Shown here piece by piece: positions 1 to 8,494 of a DNA stretch of 64,000 nucleotides (its first letter is position 1; each line of letters opens with the position of its first letter). The stretch is taken from assembly GCF_016107305.1 (NCBI RefSeq), contig NZ_RCVR01000015.1, forward strand, positions 1 through 64,000, written 5' to 3'. Made by a program: the position numbers and the translations under genes. The stretch is from Roseomonas sp. KE2513. Its GTDB lineage: Bacteria; Pseudomonadota; Alphaproteobacteria; Acetobacterales; Acetobacteraceae. The notes beneath the pieces are model-generated. The model saw only the letters and a list, made by a program, of their open reading frames with translations. It ran no database searches and had not been told where the DNA came from.

Positions 1-429
1 GGCGCGACGGAAGCGTGCCAAACCCCTTCATGACCAGGGCTTGCCTATGCAGGCGCCTGACCCACGCCATCGCGCGGCCAGCCGGCTGACCGCCTGGGGC
101 AGCACCGTGACCAGGAGAGGCCATGTTCCCGGCCAGGCGACCTCGTCCGAGGGCGCCGCGAGCGAGGTGCCGGGCAAAGCGTGAGGCACGGCGCCCAGGC
201 CTGCGAAGCAGGCCTGTGCCACCACTTTTCCCGCCGCTGCGCCTCGCAGCGCGCCCATGCCTGTCTCCTGCACCGCCCTGCCCCAGGGCTCGCTGGGGCT
301 TTACGGGGCCGCTGAGCAAGCGGCGGGCCGCGCAAAGGAATAATTTTCAGATCAAAGGGTTAAGAAGAAGGGAGGATGGCAACTTCCATCCCCCTGTAAG
401 GTTTCGAAGACCCGGTGAAATCCTTTCTC
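1..429. other. Left-edge region with no supportable gene
   Basis: Short open frames exist on both strands, but none has a convincing start, ribosome binding site or recognisable protein. A perfect 9-bp hairpin with a GAA loop lies at 196-216 (CAGGCCTGC / GCAGGCCTG), and a 7-bp hairpin lies at 280-299 (GCCCCAG / CTGGGGC). Neither has a T-tract, so I do not call them terminators. The stretch probably separates the RTX gene from a neighbour outside the window. Confidence 0.5.
374..391 (-). terminator. Possible weak terminator of the RTX gene
   Basis: Downstream of the RTX stop on the minus strand there is a 6-bp hairpin (GGATGG / CCATCC, 6-base loop). On the minus strand it is followed by a pyrimidine-rich, T-containing run (TCCTCCCTTCTTCTT). 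The stem is short and the tail is interrupted, so this is only a candidate. Confidence 0.25.
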
Positions 430-3400
430 TTACCCGATGAGGTGGATGTCGCTCGCGTGCAGCACCGTGCCGGCGGTGAAGCTCGCGATCGTCACGGGGG
501 CGGTGCCGCCCGCGCCATCCACGTCCCAGAGCAGCTTGGCCACGTCGGTCTCGTAGATGAACTGGCCGGTGCCGGGCGGCGCGGTCGAGACCCCCGTCGT
601 GTTGCTGACGAAGCGGCTCGCCACCGAGGTGGACAGGGCCAGGCCGCCCTTGAACCCCGCCACCGAGATCTCGATCACGTCCGTCCCGGGCAGGAAGTCG
701 GTGATCGTGTCGCCACCCTCCGCCGCGGAGCCGTAGCGGAAGGTATCGGCACCCGCGCCACCCTCCAGCGTGTCCGCGCCGAGGCCGCCGATTAGCGTGT
801 CGTTACCGCCGCCGCCATAGAGCTTGTCGTTGCCGGCCAGGCCGCTGAGGGTGTTGTTCAGCGCGTTCCCGTAGATCGCGTTGTCGAGGGCGTTGCCGCT
901 GCCCGTCAGCGCGCTGCCGCCGAGATCCAGCCGCTCGACATTGGCGGCGAGCATGTAGCCGGACACGCTGGCGACCACACGGTCATAGCCGCCAGCCGCC
1001 GCCTCGGACACCACGTCGCCGAGATTATCGACGAGGAAGGTGTCGTCCCCGGCGCCGCCGATCATGATGTCCGCGCCGTCGCCGCCGTCGAGCCAGTCGT
1101 CCCCGTCGCCGCCGTAGAGCGTATCCGTGCCCGTGCCGCCCTCCAGCGTGTCCTTGCCGGCATTGCCGTAGATCTGGTCATCGCCGCCCATGCCGCGGAG
1201 AAGGTTGTCCAGGCTATTGCCGACAAGGATGTTGTCGAGGGCGTTGCCGCTGCCCGTCAGCGCGCTGCCGCCGAGGTCCAGCCGCTCGACATTGGCGGCG
1301 AGCACGTAACCGGACACGCTGGCCACCACGCGGTCGGACCCGCCGCCGGCCGCCTCGATCACCACGTCGCCGAGGCTGTCCACCTTGTATACGTCGTCGC
1401 CAACACCGCCAGTCATCGTGTCGGCGCCAGCGCCGCCGTCGAGCACGTCGTTGCCGTCGCCGCCATTGAGCACGTCGTTTCCGTCACCGCCGTTGAGCGT
1501 GTCGTTGCCACCCATGCCGTTGAGGACGTTGTCCAGCGCGTTACCGACGAGGAGGTTGTCGCCGCTGTTGCCGCTGCCTGTCAGCGCGCTGCCCTTCAAG
1601 TCCAGCCGCTCGACATTGGCGGCGAGCACGTAGCCGGAGATGCTCGCCAGGACGCGGTCGGACCCGGCGCCGACCGCCTCGATCACCACGTCGCCGAGAT
1701 TGTCCACGGTGTAGAGGTCGTCGCCGGTGCCGCCAGCCATCGTGTCCGCGCCGGCGCCGCCGTCGAGCACGTCGTTGCCGTCACCGCCGTTGAGCACGTC
1801 GTTGCCGTCACCCCCGTAAAGGCTGTCGTTGCCGTCGCCGCCGTAAAGCGAGTCGTTGCCGGCCAGTCCCTTCATCACGTCCGCGCCGGTTGTCCCGACG
1901 AGATAGTTGCTGCCGGCATCGCCGATCAGCCCGGTCGCCGGCGTGGTGAAGGTCACGGGGCCCGGGCGCTCAAGGGAAGCCGTGCCGGAGGCGAGCGCCT
2001 GTCCGCCATAGGTGATGCCATCGACATAGAGGTTGCGGTCGAGGTCGGCGCTGCCGCCCCAGGCGTCGTTGAGGAAGTTCACCTCGACATTGTGGGGGCC
2101 AGCACCCCAGTTGCCCTTCAGCGTCACCGTGTCCGACTGGCCGAGGGCGTGGCTGGCCGAGGCCGTCAGCGTGCCGCCGACCTGCACGCCGTTGACCTTG
2201 ACCGTGTACTGGGCGTCGCCCTGGTAGGCGTCCTGGCTAATCTTCAGCACCAGCGTGTCCGTGCCGGTGCCGATCGTCGTGTTCACCGCGGTGGCGGCGG
2301 CCGGCGTGGTGAAGGTCACGGGGCCGTTGCGCTCAAGGGAAGCCGTACCGGAGGCGAGGGCCTTGCCGGCATAGGTGACGCCGTCGACGTAGAGGTTGCG
2401 GTCAAGGTCCGAGCTGCCGCCCCAGGCGTCGTTGAGGAAGTTCACCTCGACATTGTGGGGACCAGCACCCCAGTTGCCCTTCAGCGTCACCGTGTCCGAC
2501 TGGCCGAGGGCGTGGCTAGCCGAGGCCGTCAGCGTGCCGCCGACCTGCACGCCGTCCACCTTGACCGTGTACAGCGCGTTGCCGTTGTAAGCGTCCTGGC
2601 TGATCTTCAGCACCAGCGTGTCCGTGCCGGTGCCGATCGTCGTGCTCGTCGGCACCGGGGCCTCGACCGGCAGGGTTCCGGCACTCGGCGACGCCGTCGG
2701 GGTCGGGGTTGGGGCGGCGCCGGGCGCGGCGAGGTTGAAGGTCGGGTCGCCGGCGAAGGTGCGGGAGTCGACGAAGGGCGCGCCGGCTGCGACGAGGGCG
2801 TAATAGGCGTTCAGCGCCTCCTGGCTGCCCGTCAGGTCATAGATAGCCGAGAGGCTGGCAAGGGCGGTCTGCGCGTAGTTGCCGTCCACCTTGGACCAGC
2901 CGTCCCCGTTGGACCAGCCGCGCGCGACGGTCGCGGCCCCGATCTCCGCCCAGGTCTTGTAGATCGCGCCCGTGTTCGGATCGCTGATCGCGATGAGATA
3001 GGCGGCGCCGTCGTGCATGTTGAAGCCGCTGCCGTCATGCGTGAAGCGGCCAACGAGGAAGTTCATCTCCCACTTGAGGAAGGTGAGCGCGTCGGCATTC
3101 CCGGCGCGGGCGGCGGCTGCGGCGCTGGAGGCGAAGTAGTCCTGCTGCCACCCCGGCAGGGCGCCGGGGACGCCGTAGCCGCCGGGCACCCAGCCATGGG
3201 CCTCGCCCTGCTGAGCGGTCCACTCCGGGATCTTGGAAACGAGCCACTTCCAGTTGCCGTCGGAGGCCGCCTGGAAGAAGGCCTTCTCCGCGCTGCCGTC
3301 CGGCGCGGCCCAGGCGGCCTCGTCGATCTGGCGCAGGTTCCAGGCGGCGGAGCGCACCTGGGCCCCGTTGGCCACGATGTCGGCGGCAAACATCCGCTGG

Positions 3401-4713
3401 TCCGCCCACTCGCCCATGATCGCGGCGGAGGCCTGGGCGTGGATGTTGTCGAGGATCCAGCGCTCGCCCGTCATCAGGTAGGGCACGTAGGAGAGGTCCG
3501 GCTGGTGCGCGGTGTCGTAGGCCCAGCCGGTGTCGTCGACGATCTGCTGCGTCAGGCCGGTCGAGTTCGAGGCACCCGGGGTGCCCGTGCCGCCGCGGTA
3601 GTCGGTCCAGACCTTCGCGTAGTTGTCGGTGTTCAGCCAGGTGTTGTGCGCCGCGTCCCAGAAGTGAATGGGAACCGCGTTCGCGGCATCGGCCTGGCCG
3701 AGCGCATAGGCCGCCGCGCGGGCGTCCTGCGTCATGAGCCAGGTGGTGTTGACCTGCGTGGTCGGCCCGATGTCGCTGCGCGCGCCGGTGGCCGGCATGT
3801 ACTGCGTGACCCCGTTGGCCGAGAGGGGATCCCCCCAGCTGGAGGAGGTCATCCAGGAGGCCATGTCGTTCAGCATGGAGTCGTTGACGCCGGTGCTGAG
3901 ATTATAGTGCGCGACGGCGCCCGCCGCCTGGAGATAGGCGGTGTCGTGCTGGATGTTGAGCCAGCCGGCGGATGGGCTGCCGAGGCCCTGCCCGCCGCTG
4001 GTGCCGGTCGTGAAGCTCTCGTGCCAGTTCTGGTACTGGCCCTGGCTGATGGTCTCGTTCGCGACGACCTGGCCGTCGAGCTGGGCCTTGAGGGTGTAGT
4101 TCACCCGCCCGCCCGTCGCCTGCATGGCGTCGTCGTTGTTGAACTGCGCATCCACCGACAGGCCGCCGCCCTTGTAGGCCGTGACGTCGAAGACCATCCG
4201 CTGCGAGCCCGGCAGGTCGATGGTGACCCGCGCCTCGGCGGCCAGGTCGCCCTTCTGCCAGAAGGAGGCGGTGCCGTTGGCAAGCGCCGTCTTGAGCGCG
4301 GCGAGGACGTCGATGGTCGTGGTCGCGCCGCCGTCGGGCGTCATGTCCACCTTGAAGGAATGGGCGCTGATCGCCTGGGCGAGGTCGATGGCCGGCGCGG
4401 CCGGGACGGCGCCGTGGGTGAGCACCACGTCGAGGGAGGTGCCGGCGGCGATGTCGGGCCGCTCGAGGGAGAGCACGACCATCTTGGCCGAGCCGTCGGC
4501 ATAGGTGCTCTTGACGTCCATCTGGACGGCGACGGTCTTGCCGCCGATCTCCGCGACAAGGCCCGTTCCCTTGGGCACGTCACCTTGCTCGAAAACCTGT
4601 CCGAAGGTGGTCACCCCACCCTTCAGGGTGGCGACGCCCGCGTTCTGCAGCTTGAGGGCGACGACATCATCCGCGCCGAGCGTCGCGAAGGTGGGAAGAA
4701 CAACCTGGGACAT
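430..4713 (-). CDS. Large RTX protein with two carbohydrate-binding modules, probably exported by type I secretion
   Basis: 1427 residues with no N-terminal signal peptide. Residues about 1-680 form a region of unclear family, rich in Trp and Ala helices and resembling alpha-toroid polysaccharide enzymes; I cannot name a catalytic family. Two near-identical modules follow at about 690-800 and 810-920 (TDTLVLKISQDAY... VEVNFLNDAWGG...DRNLYVDG), typical of calcium-dependent xylan-binding (CBM36/CBM60-like) domains. From about 930 to 1330 there are several blocks of GGxGxDxLx RTX nonapeptides, alternating with a GDVVIEA...YVLAANVERLDL cassette. RTX proteins normally leave the cell by a type I secretion system through a C-terminal signal; no such exporter is encoded in this window. 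GAAGG sits about 9 bases before the chosen ATG. Likely role, inferred: extracellular polysaccharide binding, degradation or adhesion. Confidence 0.85.
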   Translation of the reverse strand: MSQVVLPTFATLGADDVVALKLQNAGVATLKGGVTTFGQVFEQGDVPKGTGLVAEIGGKTVAVQMDVKSTYADGSAKMVVLSLERPDIAAGTSLDVVLTHGAVPAAPAIDLAQAISAHSFKVDMTPDGGATTTIDVLAALKTALANGTASFWQKGDLAAEARVTIDLPGSQRMVFDVTAYKGGGLSVDAQFNNDDAMQATGGRVNYTLKAQLDGQVVANETISQGQYQNWHESFTTGTSGGQGLGSPSAGWLNIQHDTAYLQAAGAVAHYNLSTGVNDSMLNDMASWMTSSSWGDPLSANGVTQYMPATGARSDIGPTTQVNTTWLMTQDARAAAYALGQADAANAVPIHFWDAAHNTWLNTDNYAKVWTDYRGGTGTPGASNSTGLTQQIVDDTGWAYDTAHQPDLSYVPYLMTGERWILDNIHAQASAAIMGEWADQRMFAADIVANGAQVRSAAWNLRQIDEAAWAAPDGSAEKAFFQAASDGNWKWLVSKIPEWTAQQGEAHGWVPGGYGVPGALPGWQQDYFASSAAAAARAGNADALTFLKWEMNFLVGRFTHDGSGFNMHDGAAYLIAISDPNTGAIYKTWAEIGAATVARGWSNGDGWSKVDGNYAQTALASLSAIYDLTGSQEALNAYYALVAAGAPFVDSRTFAGDPTFNLAAPGAAPTPTPTASPSAGTLPVEAPVPTSTTIGTGTDTLVLKISQDAYNGNALYTVKVDGVQVGGTLTASASHALGQSDTVTLKGNWGAGPHNVEVNFLNDAWGGSSDLDRNLYVDGVTYAGKALASGTASLERNGPVTFTTPAAATAVNTTIGTGTDTLVLKISQDAYQGDAQYTVKVNGVQVGGTLTASASHALGQSDTVTLKGNWGAGPHNVEVNFLNDAWGGSADLDRNLYVDGITYGGQALASGTASLERPGPVTFTTPATGLIGDAGSNYLVGTTGADVMKGLAGNDSLYGGDGNDSLYGGDGNDVLNGGDGNDVLDGGAGADTMAGGTGDDLYTVDNLGDVVIEAVGAGSDRVLASISGYVLAANVERLDLKGSALTGSGNSGDNLLVGNALDNVLNGMGGNDTLNGGDGNDVLNGGDGNDVLDGGAGADTMTGGVGDDVYKVDSLGDVVIEAAGGGSDRVVASVSGYVLAANVERLDLGGSALTGSGNALDNILVGNSLDNLLRGMGGDDQIYGNAGKDTLEGGTGTDTLYGGDGDDWLDGGDGADIMIGGAGDDTFLVDNLGDVVSEAAAGGYDRVVASVSGYMLAANVERLDLGGSALTGSGNALDNAIYGNALNNTLSGLAGNDKLYGGGGNDTLIGGLGADTLEGGAGADTFRYGSAAEGGDTITDFLPGTDVIEISVAGFKGGLALSTSVASRFVSNTTGVSTAPPGTGQFIYETDVAKLLWDVDGAGGTAPVTIASFTAGTVLHASDIHLIG
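1943..2645 (-). repeat. 363-bp-period tandem duplication encoding two CBM-like modules
   Basis: Two DNA copies of about 340 bp (about 1943-2282 and 2306-2645) recur at an exact offset of 363 bp, which is 121 codons, so the reading frame is kept. Long stretches are identical at the nucleotide level, including third positions, with only scattered substitutions. That indicates a recent in-gene duplication or ongoing gene conversion. Confidence 0.85.
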
Positions 4714-4770
4714 GCTTCTGCCTTCTCTCGACCGTTGGGAGGCCAGTTGCCGCCTCTTGGGCCGGCGGGC

Positions 4771-4835
4771 TCACATAATCGTGTGAACACCGAAACGTGA
4801 AGGCATTTATCAACCGCTTCGTCACGCAATCGTGA
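4771..4835. promoter_or_regulatory. Two related palindromes upstream of the RTX gene
   Basis: TCACATAATCGTGTGA (4771-4786) and TCACGCAATCGTGA (4822-4835) share an AATCGTG core and are both inverted repeats. Their centres are 50 bp apart, about five helical turns, which suits a pair of binding sites for one dimeric regulator on the same DNA face. They lie 58-122 bp upstream of the RTX start in a 555-bp divergent spacer (4714-5268) that is clearly more AT-rich than its surroundings (for example near 4950-4985). I see no gene in that spacer. The regulator is unknown. Confidence 0.4.
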
Positions 4836-5268
4836 TTGAACGGCGAAGTGTGTCTTTCGTGCCGATATCAGGACAGTTGCGGTACTGCAAAAACTTGTAG
4901 GCTGTATGAGGTGCCTTCCGCGGCATCTCAGCCCGGCCGAACCGCACTTTCTGTAGAATAATCCTCAAGTAGTATATTTTTTTGCGTCGAGTTGATGTGC
5001 ACTGACATCCATTGAGATCTCCGCCTCTTGCTTATTTCGAAACGGTCAAGTGCTTAGCAGCGAGGCTTAACCTCCAGTCAGACTTGAGTTGTGGGTTCGC
5101 CAGCCCAGAAAGGGCTAGCGGTCATCAGCCCGTGGCTAAGAACCCATTCTTATATTTTGAGCGATTTTCGCAACGAAAGTGCTGCAGCAGGAACCCTCTC
5201 CAGCCCACCATCTCTGCGCTGGACGCGCCAATTTCTGCTACCGTCATGCCGCACAAGCCCGGCCCTCC

Positions 5269-6213
5269 ATGCATCAGACCCGTCGCTCCCTAGCGTCCCG
5301 CCTTCTCGGCACCCTCGCGGCCTTGCCCGCCCTTGTCTCCGTGCGGGGCGCGGCAGGCCAGGTCGTTCCGCCATTGGCGCCAGGGCTGGCGAGCGATGTG
5401 CGCGCCCTGCTTCAGCGCGCGCGCGGAACCATGCCGACAGGCAATGCCCGCGGCCGCGCGGCGCTGGACCGCACGCTGGGGCGGCTGGACGATCTTGGCC
5501 TCGGCGATCTCGAACTCGGCGCGGGCGCGGGGGCGGGGCGTCTTGTGCTCGTCAACATCGCGGCGGCGGAACTCGTGGCCTATGACGCCGGGCGGGAGGC
5601 CCTGCGCTCGCGAATCGTCGTCGGCGCAGCGCGCACGCGGACACCGCAGCTGGCCACCTTCGTCACCACTGTCCGCAGCAACCCGCCCTGGTACGTGCCC
5701 GCCAGCATTGAGCCGGAGATCCGCGCGGCAGGGGCGGTGGGGTTCCGCGTCGTCAACGGGCGCCTGATCCAGCCGCCAGGGCCCGCCAATCCACTCGGCC
5801 CGCTCCGAATCGGCCTTCTCGATTCGGATGGCATCTTCCTGCACGGGACGAGCAGCCCCGGCCTTTTTGGCCGGCAGGATCGCGCCCTGTCCCATGGCTG
5901 CGTGCGCGTGGAGCGCATCCGGGATCTTGCCGCCTGGATGCTGGGCACAACCCCGGCCACCATCGCCGCAACCCTGGCCAGCGGACGAACAATCGATCTC
6001 GTCCCGCCAACGGAGGTCGCGGTGGCCATCGCCTATCTCACCGCCTGGCCGGATGCGGCGGGGCGGGTGGTGATCCATGGCGATCCCTACGGGCTGGACG
6101 CGCCGGGAAGCCGCCGCGCCACCTACCGCCGCGTTCCCAGGCCCCTCGCCCAGACGCCTGCCGAAGCGGATGCCCCGGCACGTGCCGCGGCCCCCGAGGA
6201 CAACCCGCTTTGA
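5269..6213 (+). CDS. L,D-transpeptidase (YkuD domain) with signal peptide
   Basis: Cell-envelope enzyme of the YkuD family, which cross-links peptidoglycan stem peptides (3-3 links) or attaches proteins to them. I chose the ATG at 5269 because it opens a typical signal peptide (MHQTRRSLASRLLGTLAALP..., cleavage probably near residue 30); longer in-frame starts only add polar sequence. The catalytic signature is present: His192 in HGTS and the SHGCVR motif with His209 and Cys211. The 314-residue length fits periplasmic members. The gene stands alone, divergent from the RTX gene and convergent with the next small gene. Confidence 0.9.
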   Translation: MHQTRRSLASRLLGTLAALPALVSVRGAAGQVVPPLAPGLASDVRALLQRARGTMPTGNARGRAALDRTLGRLDDLGLGDLELGAGAGAGRLVLVNIAAAELVAYDAGREALRSRIVVGAARTRTPQLATFVTTVRSNPPWYVPASIEPEIRAAGAVGFRVVNGRLIQPPGPANPLGPLRIGLLDSDGIFLHGTSSPGLFGRQDRALSHGCVRVERIRDLAAWMLGTTPATIAATLASGRTIDLVPPTEVAVAIAYLTAWPDAAGRVVIHGDPYGLDAPGSRRATYRRVPRPLAQTPAEADAPARAAAPEDNPL

Positions 6214-6289
6214 GGGTTCCTTCCAGATGTCGGCCGGGACTGGCACATCGGGCGGCAGGGCTCCACCGCCCCGCGTCCCATCCGGCTTC

Positions 6290-6586
6290 TCAGTGCCTGC
6301 CGAGCGGTCGTCCCGTCCGCCGCGAGATCGCGATTCGGTCGAGCATCGCGGTGGCACAACGCTCGGCGGCATCGAGATAGGGCGTCTCGGCGGCGGGTCC
6401 TTCGACCGCCCTCGCGGCGTCGGAACTCTTCGCCACGAAGACGAGCATGGACACCACCTCCTCAAAATCGGGTTGGGGCAACCGGGCCGCCACGGCGGCG
6501 ATCGTCATCTCCAACACGAGTAGGCGCGTGTTCATATCCGCCGGAAGGGACGTGCCAAGAGGAATCTCGGTCTCGTCGGATCTCAT
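6290..6586 (-). CDS. Small hypothetical protein
   Basis: 98 residues starting at MRSDETEIP, with AGGA about 8 bases before the ATG. The frame continues upstream without a stop, but the added residues look like non-coding translation, so I use the shorter start. The protein is mostly predicted helix (LLVLEMTIAAVAARL; DAAERCATAMLDRIA) with no transmembrane segment or known motif. I do not recognise the family. Confidence 0.55.
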   Translation of the reverse strand: MRSDETEIPLGTSLPADMNTRLLVLEMTIAAVAARLPQPDFEEVVSMLVFVAKSSDAARAVEGPAAETPYLDAAERCATAMLDRIAISRRTGRPLGRH

Positions 6587-6853
6587 GCGTTCATCCTGGA
6601 ACCCCGATGGCACCTGTCCAAGCCTTCTGCCTGCAGCAATACAACCTAACGGTTCAGAACGATCCGCGTACATAACGTCATAGAGAGCAGCCGCTGGGAG
6701 ATCATTTACTTCACGGTCCCCAAGGGCGGGGTTCCAGCGCCGGAACCCCTGGCTACGCCCATCGAGGCTGCGGGCAGCGGCAGGCTGATGCAGGCATGCC
6801 ACCGGCGCCACATGATCCCACAGGGAAGATTTGCTGCGACGCACAAAAACCGC

Positions 6854-6882
6854 TTGCGCCCTTGGCGGGATGGACGCATGAT
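6854..6882 (+). promoter_or_regulatory. Candidate promoter of the orphan RNA unit
   Basis: TTGCGC (6854-6859) and CATGAT (6877-6882) are separated by 17 bases. They match the sigma-70 -35 box at four of six positions and the -10 box at four of six. The match is modest; it gains weight only from the hairpins and terminator that follow at once. Confidence 0.3.
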
Positions 6883-6975
6883 CCTCCCGCAGCAACCCGG
6901 CACGGCCGGGCTGCTGTTTTCTTGGACGTTTCCTCCCTAAACTCGGCGGTACCTTCGGGTACCGCCTCTTTTTTT
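6883..6975 (+). ncRNA. Candidate trans-acting small RNA with CCUCCC boxes
   Basis: No + strand gene lies upstream, yet this stretch has the layout of an sRNA. It holds a CCTCCC box (6883-6888), a strong hairpin (6890-6916: CAGC and CCCGGC pair with GCCGGG and GCTG around an ACG loop), a linker with a second CCTCCC box (about 6932-6937) and a perfect intrinsic terminator. C-rich anti-Shine-Dalgarno boxes (CCUCC-type) beside stable hairpins are characteristic of several alphaproteobacterial sRNAs, including the cuckoo-type CcsR RNAs of Rhodobacter. The exact 5' end is uncertain. Family membership is not established. Confidence 0.45.
6945..6975 (+). terminator. Strong intrinsic terminator without an upstream gene
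   Basis: A perfect 9-bp stem (GGCGGTACC / GGTACCGCC) closed by the stable TTCG tetraloop, followed by TCTTTTTTT at 6967-6975. The T-tract is on the + strand only, so it terminates rightward transcription, although the genes on both sides (98-residue hypothetical and rsmD) are leftward. Confidence 0.85.
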
Positions 6976-7003
6976 GCCGGGTACGCGGACCGGCAGGATG
7001 GGG

Positions 7004-7561
7004 TCAGGATGCGCGCAAGGCAAGCATCTTGGCGGCACCATGCTCCCGCTCAGCCAGGATCTCCCAGTCCTCGCCCAAGGCCAGCGCCTCGTTGCGTCCC
7101 ACCTCCAGACAGATAAGAGCCGCCGGGGCGATCCAGCCGCTGCTCCGCAACGCCGCCAGCGCCTGCGGCCCCATCTCCTTGCCATAGGGCGGGTCCAGGA
7201 ACACGAGGCCGCAGGGGAATTCGGGGCGGGGCGGGCGCAGCACGTCACAGGCAATCACGCGCGCGGTCCCGGTCGCCCCCAACACATCGATATTGGTGCG
7301 CAGCGCCGCCAGGGCGGCGCGATCCCGTTCCATGAAGACCGCGCGCGCCGCCCCGCGGGAGAGCGCCTCGAGGCCCAGGGCCCCGGTGCCGGCGAAGGCG
7401 TCCAGCACCTGGGCGCCCTCCACCGCCGCCCGTCCGGCCCAGGGCGCGTGCCACAATGAATCGAACAGCGCCTGGCGCACGCGGTCCGCGGTCGGGCGCG
7501 TGCCCTCCCCGGCCGGGGCCTGGAGGGCGCGGCCTCGCCAGCGGCCGGCGACGATCCTCAA
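7004..7561 (-). CDS. rsmD: 16S rRNA (guanine966-N2)-methyltransferase RsmD
   Basis: Methylates G966 of 16S rRNA in the assembled 30S particle, using SAM. The protein has the family N-terminus MRIVAGRWRGR, the SAM-binding motif VLDAFAGTGALGLEALSRGA and the catalytic DPPY motif (FLDPPYGKEMG). At 185 residues the length is normal. It lies downstream of, and in the same direction as, the pseudouridine synthase (42-bp gap), so the two rRNA-modification genes probably share a transcript. Confidence 0.95.
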   Translation of the reverse strand: MRIVAGRWRGRALQAPAGEGTRPTADRVRQALFDSLWHAPWAGRAAVEGAQVLDAFAGTGALGLEALSRGAARAVFMERDRAALAALRTNIDVLGATGTARVIACDVLRPPRPEFPCGLVFLDPPYGKEMGPQALAALRSSGWIAPAALICLEVGRNEALALGEDWEILAEREHGAAKMLALRAS

Positions 7562-7603
7562 TTCCCGCGCCTCATGCCGCCGACACCACGCGGCGCCCGC
7601 CCA

Positions 7604-8494
7604 TCAACCCTCCGTATGGGGCTTGCCGCCCCAGGGCGTGCGGTGGGGATCGCCGGCCCGGCGGGCGCGGGGCGGGCGGGTCCGGCGCGGGGCAGCATCG
7701 TCCGGAGGCAATTCGGTGCGCTCCACGCCGCGCTGGATGCGGGGCGGCGCGCCGACGCCGAGCTGCTCGCGCATGGTGCGGGCGTTGACCTCCTCCACGG
7801 CGCCGACCGGCAGGGTGCCGAGCTGGAAAGGGCCGTAGGCAACGCGGATCAGCCGGGTCACATGCAGCTCGAGGTGCTGCATCACGCGACGGATCTCGCG
7901 GTTCTTGCCCTCCTGCAAGGAGACGGTCAGCCAAGCATTCGTGCCCTGGCGGCTGTCGAGCCCCGCCTGGATGGGGCCGTACTTCACCCCCTCGACCGTC
8001 ACCCCGCGGGCAAGCCAGGCGAGCGCGGCCTCGTTCACGCGGCCATGGACCCGCACGCGGTAGCGGCGCAGCCAGCCATTGGAGGGCAGTTCCAGCCGCC
8101 GCGCGAGGGCGCCGTCATTCGTCAGCAGCAGCAGCCCCTCGCTCGTCAGGTCGAGGCGGCCGATGGAGACGAGGCGCGGCAGGCCCGCGGGCAGCTTCTC
8201 GAAGACGGTCGGGCGACCCTGGGGGTCCTTGTGCGTCGTCACCAGCCCGTCCGGCTTATGGTAGCGGAACAGGCGCGTGGGCTCGAGCGCGCCCACGGGG
8301 CGGCCGTTCACCGTCACGGCGTCGCCGGGTGCGACGAAGGTGGCGGGGGTCTCCACCACGGCACCGTTGAGGGTGACGGCGCCCTGCCCGATCAGCACCT
8401 CCGCGTCCCGCCGGCTGGCGATGCCGGCGCGGGCGAGGAACTTGGCGATTCGCTCGCCCCGGCCGGCACCCTCGTCAGAGTTCGCCGCGCTCAT
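7604..8494 (-). CDS. RluB/RsuA-family pseudouridine synthase
   Basis: An N-terminal S4 RNA-binding domain (ERIAKFLARAGIASRRDAEVLI...) is followed by the catalytic domain with the family signature GRLDLTSEGLLLLTNDG, containing the active-site Asp. The later QEGKNREIRRVMQHLELHVTRLIRV motif is typical of RluB/RluE/RsuA enzymes, which isomerise specific rRNA uridines; I cannot tell the exact target. The basic, Arg/Pro-rich C-terminal tail may be disordered. The start at 8494 (MSAANSDEG) overlaps the upstream stop as ATGA, so it is translationally coupled to the amidotransferase-family gene. Confidence 0.9.
   Translation of the reverse strand: MSAANSDEGAGRGERIAKFLARAGIASRRDAEVLIGQGAVTLNGAVVETPATFVAPGDAVTVNGRPVGALEPTRLFRYHKPDGLVTTHKDPQGRPTVFEKLPAGLPRLVSIGRLDLTSEGLLLLTNDGALARRLELPSNGWLRRYRVRVHGRVNEAALAWLARGVTVEGVKYGPIQAGLDSRQGTNAWLTVSLQEGKNREIRRVMQHLELHVTRLIRVAYGPFQLGTLPVGAVEEVNARTMREQLGVGAPPRIQRGVERTELPPDDAAPRRTRPPRARRAGDPHRTPWGGKPHTEG

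Noticed and set aside
28-273. An 81-residue minus-strand frame at the left edge
   Set aside because: No ribosome binding site, no recognisable family, and a competing frame of similar quality overlaps it.
4771-4786. CRP-like binding site upstream of the RTX gene
   Set aside because: The half-sites read TCACA-N6-TGTGA, the reverse order of the CRP consensus TGTGA-N6-TCACA. I keep it only as an unassigned palindrome.
2092-4800. A 902-residue open frame antisense to the RTX gene
   Set aside because: Its composition (Val/Arg/Gly/Asp-rich, no domains) is what GC-rich codon bias creates opposite a real gene. The same applies to the long antisense frames over gcvP (37823-40588), gcvT (40947-43028) and smc (24608-28954).
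6796-7116. A 106-residue + strand frame that could explain the orphan terminator
   Set aside because: It runs through the terminator and into rsmD, has Pro/Arg-rich shadow composition and no ribosome binding site.
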